Notes: generated by a model not told the origin, from the letters alone. A stretch of 64,000 nucleotides of DNA from Flavobacterium sp. N502536 (GCF_025947345.1 NZ_CP110011.1:4154001-4218000); one strand, 5' to 3'. Shown: positions 1-8,981, counted from the first letter of the stretch. Translations and numbers: made by a program.

Positions 1-256
1 ACACCGCGATACAAAGGATGATGATCGTTCTGAGTAACATTAAAAGAAAGAAAACAGCAGCAAAAACAAATAAAAAGATAAAAACACGATCCAGATTGAA
101 TTTCCATTCTAAATCGATCAGGTTTTGATGTAATATGATAAAGATCGGAATCGTTATTAAAAGACTCAACAGCATAATAATAATCCTATCCCAAGGTGAT
201 TTCACCTGTAATTTGGATTTTAATTGCGGAAAGTCAATTTTAGGAAAATTTATCAT
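1..256 (-). CDS. Membrane protein, 3' end cut by window edge
   Basis: An open frame starts at the ATG complementary to 254-256 and runs without a stop to the left edge, so only the first 85 or so residues are visible. It begins MINFPKIDF, is basic up to about residue 23, then has a strongly hydrophobic segment (IIIMLLSLLITIPIFII), a short polar loop and a second long hydrophobic stretch. It starts 18 bases after the stop of the NMT1-like gene and is probably the last visible member of that operon. I do not recognise the family; a channel or transporter subunit is possible but unsupported. Confidence 0.6.
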   Translation of the reverse strand, partial: MINFPKIDFPQLKSKLQVKSPWDRIIIMLLSLLITIPIFIILHQNLIDLEWKFNLDRVFIFLFVFAAVFFLLMLLRTIIILCIAV

Positions 257-274
257 AAGAATCAAAAGCAGTTT

Positions 275-1126
275 TTACAGCGCTTTTACGGTTTCAACAA
301 AAGTACTTTTTTTATCAATAATTCCGAGATCAAATAACTGATTTTGAATTTTATCAAAAGCTTTCTCTGTTAGTTGCTTCTGAGACCATTGTGTTAGTTT
401 TAACCATTCCTGAATGTCTTCGGGTTTTTGATTGAAAAGTTCCGACAAGGTTTTGTCAATATTTGGAATCTCAGCAAAATCCTGAGTTGTTCTATTGATG
501 ATCTCCAGTATTTTTTCGACAATTTTCGGATTCTTTTTCAAAAATTCGTCTCTAACCGTTATGACAAAAGAAGGCCATGGAGTAGGGCAGTCACCAACTC
601 TTCTGAAGATACCCTTATCAACCAGTGGTTTGGTCATAAAACGTTCCCACATAAAATAATCGGCAGTTTCGTTGGTCAAAGCTTCAACGGCACCATCAAT
701 GGTATTGATAATTTCAAACTCTAAATCATTGGTTTTCCAGCCTTGTTCGTGTGCGTTTACATACGCCATCAGCTGCGACCCCGAACCTAGTCTCGAAATG
801 GCTGCTTTTTTCCCTTTAAGGTCCTTCACCGTTTCAAAGTTTGACTTTGCAGCGACGTGAATTCCCCAAATCAAAGGAGATTGTACGTATATCTGAACTA
901 TTTTGCTGGGGTTTCCTGCGATAATGTCTTTTATGATTCCTTCGGTTAAAATAACAGCAATGTCAGCTTCATCATTTCGCAGCATCTGACACATTTTGCC
1001 GGTGCCTTCCGGAATATCTTTCCATTGCAAATCTATGTTTTCGGCTTCAAATTCACCACTTTCAATGCAAAGTTGCCATGGTAAATTGAAGTGTTCAGGA
1101 ACACCTACAATTTTTACAGTTTTCAT
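275..1126 (-). CDS. NMT1/THI5-like substrate-binding-fold protein without signal peptide
   Basis: 283 residues with the layout of ABC-transporter periplasmic binding proteins of the NMT1/SsuA type: an N-terminal strand with GVPEHFNLPW, a DADIAVILTEG-like segment near residue 55, and the VKDLKGKKAAISRLGSGSQ hinge region near residue 100. The family usually binds small ligands such as thiamine precursors, sulfonates or nitrate. Here the protein starts MKTVKIVGV with no signal peptide or lipobox, so it is predicted to be cytoplasmic and may be a ligand sensor or carrier rather than a transporter part. No ABC ATPase or permease is adjacent. It sits in a minus-strand run with DUF4265, VOC, DinB and nucleoside phosphorylase genes. 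The ligand is unknown. Confidence 0.8.
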   Translation of the reverse strand: MKTVKIVGVPEHFNLPWQLCIESGEFEAENIDLQWKDIPEGTGKMCQMLRNDEADIAVILTEGIIKDIIAGNPSKIVQIYVQSPLIWGIHVAAKSNFETVKDLKGKKAAISRLGSGSQLMAYVNAHEQGWKTNDLEFEIINTIDGAVEALTNETADYFMWERFMTKPLVDKGIFRRVGDCPTPWPSFVITVRDEFLKKNPKIVEKILEIINRTTQDFAEIPNIDKTLSELFNQKPEDIQEWLKLTQWSQKQLTEKAFDKIQNQLFDLGIIDKKSTFVETVKAL

Positions 1127-1176
1127 TCTGATATAAGTTTAAGTTGGTTAAGCGTATTCTAAGTTTATTCGGGGAA

Positions 1177-1650
1177 TTAATTTTTTAACAAATCTGTTCT
1201 GTGTTTATCAGAGAGACAAGGCTCGGCAAATTCAATTATAGCATTCGATTCATACTCCGATAATACATTTTTCACAAGCGAATAATCGGTGTTTTTTGCG
1301 ATTTCAACAGCCAGAAAGGTGTCGTTTAGTCCTTCTGACAGACAGTTTATCGCTTTTAATTTTTCACGTATAATTTCCTTGTCAAATCCTTTTTCTAAAA
1401 TCAGAACCTGAACGATCGAGTTTCCTGAATGCTCTATGGTTTCTTTGTGAATAAAACACTTTTCATTTTCATCATATTCTGCCCGAAAAGTGTCATCCGT
1501 TGCAATTAAAGGCCCAAAAAAGGGAATATTATCCAGTTTGAAATACCCTTTTTCTAAATCTATAATTTCAGCCCACATGGTTTCTGAAACTATTTCTTCG
1601 AGATAAGTGCTGTAGTATTTAAACAGGATTTTTTTATGCGTTTCTGCCAT
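1177..1650 (-). CDS. DUF4265 domain protein
   Basis: 157 residues. The N-terminal half carries the features I associate with DUF4265: ETMWAE near residue 23, then a Gly-Tyr-Phe-Lys-Leu-Asp-Asn-Ile-Pro-Phe-Phe-Gly segment. There is no signal peptide or membrane segment, so it should be soluble and cytoplasmic. Its function is not known. It lies 30 bases after the VOC gene and 50 bases before the NMT1-like gene on the same strand, consistent with co-transcription. Family assignment is from memory of the motif. Confidence 0.7.
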   Translation of the reverse strand: MAETHKKILFKYYSTYLEEIVSETMWAEIIDLEKGYFKLDNIPFFGPLIATDDTFRAEYDENEKCFIHKETIEHSGNSIVQVLILEKGFDKEIIREKLKAINCLSEGLNDTFLAVEIAKNTDYSLVKNVLSEYESNAIIEFAEPCLSDKHRTDLLKN

Positions 1651-1680
1651 GGTTTAATTTTGTAATTGTGTTGTATCAAG

Positions 1681-2073
1681 CTAGTTAATTTCGCTGATTA
1701 CTGCTTTTAAGGGCGATAATACAATGCGATAACCATCAGGATCTAAGAACATTTTTCCATTCTCATTCCAAAAAGGATTGGTTGCAGTTAAGATTGAGAT
1801 GTTGTTGCGTTCTACTCTGTCTACCAGCTCGTTGTAATCTATGATTGTTTTTGGATAAAGCACAATAACATCATCCTCGTCAAACGTATGATTTGCTTTT
1901 GTTTTAGATTGTGTAAATTCAAAATGCCAGTCCAATCCGAGCATTCCAAGAAAAACACCATCGTAATTCTTATGATTCTGAAAGCTGCCCAAAACTTCAA
2001 AGCCAAGGATATTGACATAAAAATCAACCATTTTTTCAATATTATCGGTATGTCGGGCAACTCTTAAAAACAT
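1681..2073 (-). CDS. VOC (glyoxalase/bleomycin-resistance fold) protein
   Basis: 130 residues with the paired beta-alpha-beta-beta-beta modules of the vicinal-oxygen-chelate superfamily: N-terminal RVARHTDNIEKMVDFYVNILGFEVLGSF and C-terminal NPFWNENGKMFLDPDGYRIVLS. The DPDGYRIVL ending is typical of VOC enzymes, and the His and Glu positions would suit metal binding. Its substrate cannot be deduced. Its start lies three bases after the stop of the DinB gene, so the two are almost certainly translated from one mRNA. Confidence 0.85.
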   Translation of the reverse strand: MFLRVARHTDNIEKMVDFYVNILGFEVLGSFQNHKNYDGVFLGMLGLDWHFEFTQSKTKANHTFDEDDVIVLYPKTIIDYNELVDRVERNNISILTATNPFWNENGKMFLDPDGYRIVLSPLKAVISEIN

Positions 2074-2076
2074 AAG

Positions 2077-2517
2077 CTAGGATCTTATTTGATGAATATG
2101 ATGTTCTAAATGTTCTACATAATCGGTCATTAAAAATTTTAAATCAATCTCAGACCCATCACTTAAAATGATTGCATACTCTAAAGCCTTTTCATCAACC
2201 GATTTCATGATTCTTACGATTTGTCGGTTGATAGAAAGCCAAAGCTGTGTCAGATCATAAATGTCCATGGTCTGATACTGATTTAAATTTACCAAATCCA
2301 TTTGGTTATAAGGTCTGTGATGGTAAGGTTTTTCCAAATAATTAATTTCTGTAAACCGAACCAGATTATGAATTCCTGAATCAACCAAATGTCCAATAAC
2401 TTCTTTCTTAGACCATTTTCCCGGGATTTTCGCCTCTAAAATTTCACTTGCCAAAGAAGGGAAATAAGTAGCATTTTCATTCAGTAATAGTTCAAATTTT
2501 ATAATAGCGTTTTCCAT
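2077..2517 (-). CDS. DinB-family protein
   Basis: 146 residues predicted to form the DinB/YfiT four-helix bundle. Visible histidines in the expected places are the IGHLVDSGIHN helix near residue 42 and the C-terminal HLEHHIHQIR helix; three of these usually bind a divalent metal. Many family members are thiol-dependent transferases or hydrolases, but the activity here is not known. It is 31 bases downstream of the nucleoside phosphorylase gene and 3 bases upstream of the VOC gene. Confidence 0.8.
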   Translation of the reverse strand: MENAIIKFELLLNENATYFPSLASEILEAKIPGKWSKKEVIGHLVDSGIHNLVRFTEINYLEKPYHHRPYNQMDLVNLNQYQTMDIYDLTQLWLSINRQIVRIMKSVDEKALEYAIILSDGSEIDLKFLMTDYVEHLEHHIHQIRS

Positions 2518-2548
2518 GAAGTACCCAATAGTGGACTAAGTTATTGAA

Positions 2549-3418
2549 TTAGTTTGTTGCTAGTTTATCTAAAGTATAAGCAATAAGCGCATCTACCGCT
2601 TTATAAGGATCTTCGCTGAAAGTTCCTGAAGCACGATTGGCGATAATAGCATTTAAAGACAAGGCATTATGTCCTAAAAGTGCTGAAAGCCCATAGATAG
2701 CAGCAGTTTCCATCTCTAAATTGGTAATTCTTTGCTCGTCAAAATTAAAATTATCCATTTTACTGTTTAATTCCTCATCCTGGATGTTCAAGCGTAAAAC
2801 ACGTCCTTGTGGTCCGTAGAACCCTCCGGCTGTAGCAGTGATTCCTTTAAACATTTGATCCGATTCGATAATTTTTTCCAGCTTTTCAGAGCAGGCAATT
2901 GCATACGGTTTTCCTTTTTTAATGTCCCAGTTGGTATGCGTGATAAAAGCATCCTCGATGGCAGCATTCGAAACTTCGTCAATTAAATAAGAGCGAAGCA
3001 TATTATCTAATCCCAGTCCAAATTTAGACATAACAAAACTGTCTACCGGAATATCAGCCTGTAATGAACCTGAAGTTCCAATTCGGATAATATTCAAAGA
3101 AGTTAAGTTTTCTTTTGGTTGGCGTGTTTCCAAATCGATATTCACCAAAGCATCAAGCTCGTTTATCACAATATCAATGTTGTCAGGACCAATTCCGGTT
3201 GACATTACAGAGATTCTTTTTCCTTTGTAAATCCCGGTTTGGGTTTTAAATTCTCTTTTTTGTGTTGAATATTCAATAGAATCAAAAAACTGAGTGATTT
3301 TTTCTACTCTGTTTTGGTCTCCTACGAAAATAATATCGTGTGCTATATGTTCAGGACGAAGGTTTAAATGGTAAACACTCCCGTCTGGATTAAGTATTAA
3401 TTCTGAATTATGTATCAT
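2549..3418 (-). CDS. Nucleoside phosphorylase (uridine phosphorylase-like)
   Basis: 289 residues of the PNP/UDP phosphorylase family. The IIRIGTSGSLQADIPVDSFV segment (around residue 110) is the phosphate-binding region, and NLEMETAAIYGLSALLG near residue 235 is the conserved nucleoside-binding Glu-Met-Glu region. It would cleave a nucleoside with phosphate to a free base and ribose-1-phosphate; uridine is the most likely substrate by resemblance, but a purine cannot be excluded. It is cytoplasmic and the first gene of a minus-strand group running to the left edge. Confidence 0.88.
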   Translation of the reverse strand: MIHNSELILNPDGSVYHLNLRPEHIAHDIIFVGDQNRVEKITQFFDSIEYSTQKREFKTQTGIYKGKRISVMSTGIGPDNIDIVINELDALVNIDLETRQPKENLTSLNIIRIGTSGSLQADIPVDSFVMSKFGLGLDNMLRSYLIDEVSNAAIEDAFITHTNWDIKKGKPYAIACSEKLEKIIESDQMFKGITATAGGFYGPQGRVLRLNIQDEELNSKMDNFNFDEQRITNLEMETAAIYGLSALLGHNALSLNAIIANRASGTFSEDPYKAVDALIAYTLDKLATN

Positions 3419-3524
3419 GTTTTTTAATGTTTCTTAGTTTTTTTTTAAGGTTCTGAGGGGCTAAGGTTCTGAGATTTTTTTTAAATTCGGTAATCTAAAA
3501 TCTACAATCTGCAATCAGAAATCA
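3419..3524. repeat. Short direct repeats in spacer
   Basis: This spacer holds the direct repeat AAGGTTCTGAG at 3451-3461 and 3467-3477, separated by GGGCT. It is followed by a tandem-like series of AATCT-type words (AATCTAAAATCTACAATCTG). These resemble the low-complexity repeats found in several other spacers of this window. No promoter was recognised with confidence. Confidence 0.5.
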
Positions 3525-3857
3525 TCATCCGCCGACTCTTTTCGTTTTGAATCCTTTAGCTTTAAGGATTTCCATTATTTTGTCGCGATAATCGCCCTGA
3601 ATGATTATAGCCGCGTCTTTAAAAGTGCCGCCAACGCTAAGTTTGGTTTTGATTTCTTTGGCCAAAACTTTAAAATCTTCATCAGATCCTTCGTAGCCTT
3701 CGATTACGGTGGTGGCTTTTCCTTTTCGTTTTTCGAATTTGCAGATCATAGGCTCTTTTTGAATGAAAAGAACATGATCCTGCTCCTGAATTTCTTCAGG
3801 TTCGTTGGATTCGACATGATCCGGAAACAAATTTTTTAATTGATCTTGTAAGTCCAT
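3525..3857 (-). CDS. SUI1/eIF1-family translation factor (YciH-like)
   Basis: 110 residues. The C-terminal two thirds form the SUI1 fold: KRKGKATTVIEGYEG near residue 43, the LAKEIKTKLSVGGTFKDAAIIIQGD core, and the terminal GFKTKRVGG that is characteristic of bacterial SUI1 proteins. The acidic N-terminal tail (ESNEPEEIQEQDH) is variable in the family. Eukaryotic eIF1 and bacterial YciH influence start-site fidelity on the small ribosomal subunit; this protein probably has a related role. Confidence 0.88.
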   Translation of the reverse strand: MDLQDQLKNLFPDHVESNEPEEIQEQDHVLFIQKEPMICKFEKRKGKATTVIEGYEGSDEDFKVLAKEIKTKLSVGGTFKDAAIIIQGDYRDKIMEILKAKGFKTKRVGG

Positions 3858-3904
3858 GGGTTTTATGCTTCAAATAAATTCCAATAAATATAGGATGTAA
3901 AAAT

Positions 3905-3960
3905 TAAATTCCAAATCCCAATGATGAGTTTGGAATTTGGAATTTAAAGATTGGAATTTA
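3905..3960. repeat. AATTCCAAA palindromic spacer repeat
   Basis: The perfect 10-base arms AAATTCCAAA (3906-3915) and TTTGGAATTT (3929-3938) can form a hairpin, and a further TTGGAATTTA at 3951-3960 can pair with TAAATTCCAA at 3905-3914. Related AATTCCAAA words occur at 17829-17842, 37114-37152 and 42530-42545. It lies between the SUI1 gene and the end of the oxygenase gene. Confidence 0.6.
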
Positions 3961-3968
3961 ATTTATGT

Positions 3969-4919
3969 TTATTTTTTGATTAAACCTAAATCTACCAAGC
4001 GTTCGTATAAATAATCTCCCGCTGTAATATCTTCGAATTTCTTAGGATTCTCGTCATCAATACAGTTTTCCAAACAATCCAGCTTCATATCGCTTACCGG
4101 GTGCATAAAAAACGGGATAGAATAACGTGAAGTTCCCCATAATTCTCTTGGCGGATTAACTACCTGATGAATCGTCGATTTTAATTTGTTGTTGGTATGT
4201 CTAGACAACATATCTCCAACATTAATCACCAACTGATCGTCTTCTGCGATAGCATCAATCCACTCGCCATCATGATTTTGTACCTGTAGACCTTTACCCT
4301 GAGCACCCATCAATAATGTGATAAGGTTGATGTCTCCGTGAGCAGCTGCGCGAATCGCATTTTCCGGCTCAGTAGTAATAGGAGGGTAGTGAATTGGTCT
4401 TAAAATAGAGTTTCCTTCTTGCGCATACTGGTCAAAATAAAACTCATCTAAACCTAAATGTAAAGCCAGGGCTCTTAATACATAAACACCTGTTTTTTCA
4501 AGCATCTGATACGCTTCTTTACCTACAACATTAAAACGAGGTAATTCGGCAACATTTACATTTTCAGGGTACTCTGCCGCATACTTAGAAGAGGCGTCCA
4601 CATACTGGCCAAAGTGCCAGAATTCTTTTAAATCTCCCTCTTTGCGTCCTTTAGCATGTTCTTTTCCAAAAGATACATAACCTCTTTGTCCGCCAATACC
4701 GGGAATTTCATAATTATGCTTAGTTTCTATTGGCAAAGCGAAAAATTTTCTAATTTCGCTATAAAGCTCGTCTACTAACTGGTCGTCTAAGAAGTGACCT
4801 TTTAGGGCTACGAAGCCAATGTTTTCAAATGCACTGCCGATTTCATTTACAAATTTTTGTTTACGTTTCGGGTCGTCCGAAAGGAAATCACGTAAGTCTA
4901 CACTAGGAATGTTTTGCAT
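3969..4919 (-). CDS. 2-oxoglutarate/Fe(II)-dependent oxygenase, isopenicillin N synthase-like
   Basis: 316 residues, with the N-terminal DIOX_N-type region (SVDLRDF, GFVALKGH) and the C-terminal 2OG-Fe(II) oxygenase core. The iron facial triad is visible as His and Asp in AAHGDINLITLLMG (around residue 193) and His in LKSTIHQVVNPP (around residue 250). The co-substrate-binding Arg-x-Ser is in TSRYSIPFFMHP. The substrate cannot be told from sequence; plant and bacterial relatives oxidise small molecules. It is a single-gene unit on the minus strand, divergent from the E1 dehydrogenase gene. Confidence 0.87.
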   Translation of the reverse strand: MQNIPSVDLRDFLSDDPKRKQKFVNEIGSAFENIGFVALKGHFLDDQLVDELYSEIRKFFALPIETKHNYEIPGIGGQRGYVSFGKEHAKGRKEGDLKEFWHFGQYVDASSKYAAEYPENVNVAELPRFNVVGKEAYQMLEKTGVYVLRALALHLGLDEFYFDQYAQEGNSILRPIHYPPITTEPENAIRAAAHGDINLITLLMGAQGKGLQVQNHDGEWIDAIAEDDQLVINVGDMLSRHTNNKLKSTIHQVVNPPRELWGTSRYSIPFFMHPVSDMKLDCLENCIDDENPKKFEDITAGDYLYERLVDLGLIKK

Positions 4920-4969
4920 ACTTTACATTTTTATTTAAAGATAAAAGGCGTTGTAAGACCTTTCAATAA

Positions 4970-4977
4970 CAAAGGTA
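4970..4977 (-). promoter_or_regulatory. Candidate -7 box for the 2OG oxygenase gene
   Basis: The minus strand reads TACCTTTG here, a match to the Bacteroidota -7 consensus TAnnTTTG, about 50 bases upstream of the ATG at 4919. No good TTTG -33 box was seen at the expected distance, so this is a moderate-confidence call. Confidence 0.45.
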
Positions 4978-5060
4978 GAGAATATTTTAGAATTGAATTT
5001 TAAAAGTTATACTAAAATTAAATTTTTCTAACAAAAAGAAATAAAATTGTTATATTTTTC

Positions 5061-5068
5061 TATATTTG
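5061..5068 (+). promoter_or_regulatory. Candidate -7 box for the fused E1 gene
   Basis: TATATTTG matches TAnnTTTG exactly and lies 22 bases upstream of the ATG at 5091. No TTTG box is found about 19 bases further upstream, so only the -7 element is claimed. Confidence 0.5.
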
Positions 5069-5090
5069 AAATACTTAAAACAACGCGCTA

Positions 5091-7067
5091 ATGATCTTTT
5101 ACAGACAAAACCTAACTGACGCTCAATTATTAGACTTATATAAAAAAATTCTCAAGCCCCGACTCATCGAAGAAAAGATGCTCATCTTAATTCGTCAGGG
5201 GAAAGTTTCTAAATGGTTCTCCGGAATCGGGCAGGAGGCAATTGCAGTAGGGGTGACCTCTGTTTTAGATGACTCCGAGTATGTGTTGCCCATGCATCGG
5301 AATCTAGGGGTGTTTACCAGCAGAAACATTCCGTTACACCGTTTGTTCTCGCAATGGCAGGGAAAAGCAAATGGTTTTACAAAAGGAAGAGATCGTAGTT
5401 TTCATTTTGGTACTCAGGAATACAATATTATTGGAATGATTTCGCATTTAGGCCCTCAATTAGGGATAGCAGACGGAATTGCTCTGGCACATAAACTTCA
5501 AAAGGACAATAAAATAACAGCTGTTTTTACAGGTGAAGGCGCTACCAGTGAAGGTGATTTTCATGAGGCATTGAATATCGCTGCCGTTTGGAAATTACCC
5601 GTAATGTTTGTGATTGAAAATAATGGTTACGGATTGTCGACACCAACAAACGAGCAGTATTATTGTGAGAACCTGGCCGATAAAGGCATTGGGTATGGTA
5701 TTGAAAGTTATATTATTGATGGAAATAACATACTGGAAATCTATAATAAGCTGGCGCAACTGAAAGAGGAGATGCAGAAAGATCCGCATCCTGTGCTGTT
5801 GGAGTTTAAAACGTTCAGAATGCGTGGTCATGAAGAGGCGAGTGGTACAAAATATGTTCCGCAGGAGTTAATGGACGAGTGGGCGGCAAAAGACCCTGTT
5901 GTGAATTACAAAAAATATCTGATCGAAACAGGAGTACTTACTCCCGAATTGGATGAAGAACTACATAGTGCTATTAAACAGGAAATTGATGAGAATTGGG
6001 CAATTGCAAATGCAGAGCCGGAAATTGTTCCCAGTTATAGTGGTGAATTAAACGACGTTTACAAACCCTATACTTATGAAGAAGTTAAACCGGATTCAGA
6101 AGTAGAGAATATTCGATTTATTGATGCCATAAGCAGCAGTTTGAAGCAATCTATGGAACGACATGAGAATCTTGTTTTAATGGGACAGGATATAGCCGAA
6201 TATGGTGGGGCGTTTAAAATTACAGATGGTTTTGTAAAGGCGTTTGGAAAAGAGCGTGTGCGGAACACTCCAATTTGTGAGAGCGCAGTAGTTTCGGCCG
6301 CGATGGGATTGTCGATCAACGGTTTCAAAGCGATTGTCGAAATGCAGTTTGCCGATTTTGTTTCTACAGGTTTCAATCCTATTGTTAACTTACTGGCAAA
6401 ATCGCATTACCGCTGGGGTGAAAAGGCTGATGTTGTCGTGCGAATGCCTTGCGGAGGCGGAACTCAGGCAGGACCTTTTCATTCGCAGACCAATGAAGCT
6501 TGGTTTACCAAAACACCAGGTTTAAAAGTTGTTTATCCGGCCTTTCCGTATGATGCAAAAGGCTTATTGAATACTTCTATAAACGATCCCAATCCGGTAT
6601 TGTTTTTCGAGCACAAACAATTGTACCGAAGCGTATATCAGGATGTCCCGGCAGGTTATTATACCATTCCGTTAGGAAAAGCAGCTCTATTAAAAGAAGG
6701 AGAATCAGTTACCATCATTGCTTTTGGTGCCGCGGTTCACTGGGCATTGGAAACCTTAGGGAAAAATCCTGAAATAAAAGCCGATTTAATTGATTTGCGA
6801 ACCTTACAGCCATTGGATACTGAAACTATTTTTAATTCGGTTAAAAAGACAGGGAAAGTGATTATTTATCAGGAAGACACTATGTTTGGCGGCATTGCCA
6901 GCGATATTTCGGCTCTGATTATGGAGGAATGTTTTGAATATCTGGATGGTCCAGTAAAAAGAGTAGCCAGTTTAGATTCGCCAATTCCGTTTACAAAAGC
7001 ACTGGAGGATCAGTTTTTATCAAAAAATCGTTTTGAAGATGTTTTATTAGAATTATTGAAATATTAA
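5091..7067 (+). CDS. 2-oxoacid dehydrogenase E1, alpha and beta subunits fused
   Basis: 658 residues in one chain. Residues 1 to about 320 match the alpha subunit of the branched-chain/acetoin-type E1, with the thiamine diphosphate motif GEGATSEGD (about residue 148) followed by IENNGYG. Residues from about 340 match the beta subunit (IRFIDAISSSLKQSMERH, GQDIAEYGGAF, and a C-terminal transketolase domain). The enzyme would decarboxylate a 2-oxoacid, probably a branched-chain one, and acetylate or acylate the lipoyl domain of E2. Fused E1 proteins of this kind are common in Bacteroidota. No E2 or E3 gene is adjacent. Pyruvate cannot be excluded as substrate. Confidence 0.9.
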   Translation: MIFYRQNLTDAQLLDLYKKILKPRLIEEKMLILIRQGKVSKWFSGIGQEAIAVGVTSVLDDSEYVLPMHRNLGVFTSRNIPLHRLFSQWQGKANGFTKGRDRSFHFGTQEYNIIGMISHLGPQLGIADGIALAHKLQKDNKITAVFTGEGATSEGDFHEALNIAAVWKLPVMFVIENNGYGLSTPTNEQYYCENLADKGIGYGIESYIIDGNNILEIYNKLAQLKEEMQKDPHPVLLEFKTFRMRGHEEASGTKYVPQELMDEWAAKDPVVNYKKYLIETGVLTPELDEELHSAIKQEIDENWAIANAEPEIVPSYSGELNDVYKPYTYEEVKPDSEVENIRFIDAISSSLKQSMERHENLVLMGQDIAEYGGAFKITDGFVKAFGKERVRNTPICESAVVSAAMGLSINGFKAIVEMQFADFVSTGFNPIVNLLAKSHYRWGEKADVVVRMPCGGGTQAGPFHSQTNEAWFTKTPGLKVVYPAFPYDAKGLLNTSINDPNPVLFFEHKQLYRSVYQDVPAGYYTIPLGKAALLKEGESVTIIAFGAAVHWALETLGKNPEIKADLIDLRTLQPLDTETIFNSVKKTGKVIIYQEDTMFGGIASDISALIMEECFEYLDGPVKRVASLDSPIPFTKALEDQFLSKNRFEDVLLELLKY

Positions 7068-7085
7068 TTACAAATAGCAAATTGT

Positions 7086-7116
7086 TTTGCAAAAAGAACA
7101 TTTTTTTTATCTTTAA
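7086..7116 (+). promoter_or_regulatory. Candidate promoter of the DUF885 lipoprotein gene
   Basis: TTTG at 7086-7089 is followed after 19 bases by TATCTTTA at 7109-7116, one mismatch from the Bacteroidota TTTG-N19-TAnnTTTG pattern. The ATG follows at 7135. Confidence 0.55.
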
Positions 7117-7134
7117 ACCATAAAAAAATAACTT

Positions 7135-8877
7135 ATGAAAAAACTGTTTGCTTCAATTTTTGCAATTACCTTACTTTTTTCCTGTAATAAAAATGGCAAG
7201 TCTAACGGAGATAAAGCGTTAGATGTAAAATTCGATACCTACAAGGATCGTTTTGTTACCGATTTGTGGAAGGTTAACCCAGGCTGGGCTTCTGGTGTTG
7301 GTTACCATAAACTGGACAGCGTTTTGGTTGTTCCCGATGCTGCTGAGGAAAAAAGACAACTTGATTTTGCTAATGCACAATTGGATTCCTTAAAACAATT
7401 TAATCCTGAAGATTTGTCTGATAACAATAAGACCGATTTTCAAATGATTAAAAATCAACTGGAGGCTACTATTTTTAGTGTAATAGAACTAAAGTCTTCT
7501 CAGTGGAATCCTTCTGATTATAATGTCTGCGGATCATTTGCAGAAATTTTGAATGGCAAATACGATACTCCGGAAATTCGTTTGCGTGCTTTTAATGCAA
7601 AAATGAATAATGTTCCGGCTTATTATGAAGCGGCAAAAAAGAACATTAAAAATCCAACTGTAGAGCATACAGAACTTGCTATAGCGCAAAATCTTGGCGG
7701 TTCTACTGTTTTTGACGTTGATTTGGCTGCAGCTTTGGAGAAAAGTAAACTAAGTGCTGCCGAGAAAAAAGAAATGCTGGATAAAGGTATCGTTGCTAAA
7801 AAAGCAATTACTGATTATGTGGACTGGTTGAAAAAACTATCCAATAAAACACCTCGTTCTTTTAGACTTGGGGCGGAATTGTACGCTAAAAAATTCAATT
7901 TTGATATTCAATCGGGTTATACAGCGGATGAAATTTTTAAAATTGCAGTAGATCACAAAAAAGATTTGCACGAAAAAATGTTTGTTCTGGCAGACAAACT
8001 TTGGAAAAAATACAAAGGAAACGAGCCAAAACCTGCCAATAAACTGGATTTGATCAAACAGGTAATTGATAAAATCTCTTTACAGCACACTACACCGGAA
8101 AAATTCCAGTCGGAAATTGAAAAACAAATTCCGGAATTAACGGCTTACGTAAAAGCAAAAGATTTATTGTATATTGACCCTTCAAAACCGTTGGTAGTTC
8201 GTAAAGAACCTGCATATATGGCGGGAGTTGCAGGAGCTTCTATTTCAGCACCGGGTCCTTATGATAAAAATGCCAATACGTATTATAATGTTGGAAGTAT
8301 GACAGGCTGGACAGCTGAGAACGCAGAAAGCTACTTACGTGAATACAACGATTATATTTTACAGATTTTAAACATTCATGAAGCTGTTCCGGGGCATTAC
8401 ACCCAATTGGTATACAGTAATCAATCGCCAAGTATCATTAAGTCTATTTTAGGAAATGGCGCTATGGTAGAAGGCTGGGCAGTTTATGCGGAGAAAATGA
8501 TGTTGGAAAGCGGTTATAAAAATTCGGATGAAATGTGGTTGATGTACTACAAATGGAATTTAAGAGCGACTTGTAATACCATTTTAGATATTAGTGTTCA
8601 TACTAAAAACATGTCTAAAGAAGCGGCTTTGGATTTATTGATCAAAGAAGCATTCCAGCAACAGGCTGAGGCAGATGGAAAATGGAAACGTGTTACTTTA
8701 TCGCAAGTACAGTTGTGTTCTTATTTTACGGGATATACTGAAATCTACAATTTAAGAGAAGAACTTAAAAAGAAAGAAGGAGACAAATTCAATTTGAAGA
8801 AGTTTCATGAGAAATTCTTAAGCTTCGGAAGTGCTCCGGTAAAATACATTAAGGAATTAATGTTATCTGAAGAATAA
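7135..8877 (+). CDS. DUF885 lipoprotein, putative zinc metallopeptidase
   Basis: 580 residues. The N-terminus has a signal peptide ending in the lipobox LLFSC, with the lipidated Cys at residue 17, so it should be membrane-anchored. The long helical body and the motif HEAVPGHYTQ near residue 415 identify the DUF885 family, which is thought to be a metallohydrolase related to M3/M32-like peptidases; a second metal ligand is likely the Glu in VEGWAVYAEKM about 30 residues later. The substrate is unknown. The gene has its own promoter and is followed by two hairpins, so it is probably monocistronic. Confidence 0.88.
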   Translation: MKKLFASIFAITLLFSCNKNGKSNGDKALDVKFDTYKDRFVTDLWKVNPGWASGVGYHKLDSVLVVPDAAEEKRQLDFANAQLDSLKQFNPEDLSDNNKTDFQMIKNQLEATIFSVIELKSSQWNPSDYNVCGSFAEILNGKYDTPEIRLRAFNAKMNNVPAYYEAAKKNIKNPTVEHTELAIAQNLGGSTVFDVDLAAALEKSKLSAAEKKEMLDKGIVAKKAITDYVDWLKKLSNKTPRSFRLGAELYAKKFNFDIQSGYTADEIFKIAVDHKKDLHEKMFVLADKLWKKYKGNEPKPANKLDLIKQVIDKISLQHTTPEKFQSEIEKQIPELTAYVKAKDLLYIDPSKPLVVRKEPAYMAGVAGASISAPGPYDKNANTYYNVGSMTGWTAENAESYLREYNDYILQILNIHEAVPGHYTQLVYSNQSPSIIKSILGNGAMVEGWAVYAEKMMLESGYKNSDEMWLMYYKWNLRATCNTILDISVHTKNMSKEAALDLLIKEAFQQQAEADGKWKRVTLSQVQLCSYFTGYTEIYNLREELKKKEGDKFNLKKFHEKFLSFGSAPVKYIKELMLSEE

Positions 8878-8881
8878 AAAT

Positions 8882-8913
8882 AACGATGATTCTGAATGTA
8901 TAGAATCATCGTT
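8882..8913. terminator. Hairpin after the DUF885 gene
   Basis: The arms AACGATGATTCT and AGAATCATCGTT pair perfectly over 12 bases with an 8-base loop, starting five bases after the stop codon. The T-run that follows is weak. Confidence 0.7.
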
Positions 8914-8981
8914 TATAAGGTTTTGTTTTATCTGTGTGTAAAACATTTTTTTTGAGAACTGCGTCCTAACGGATGCAAAGT

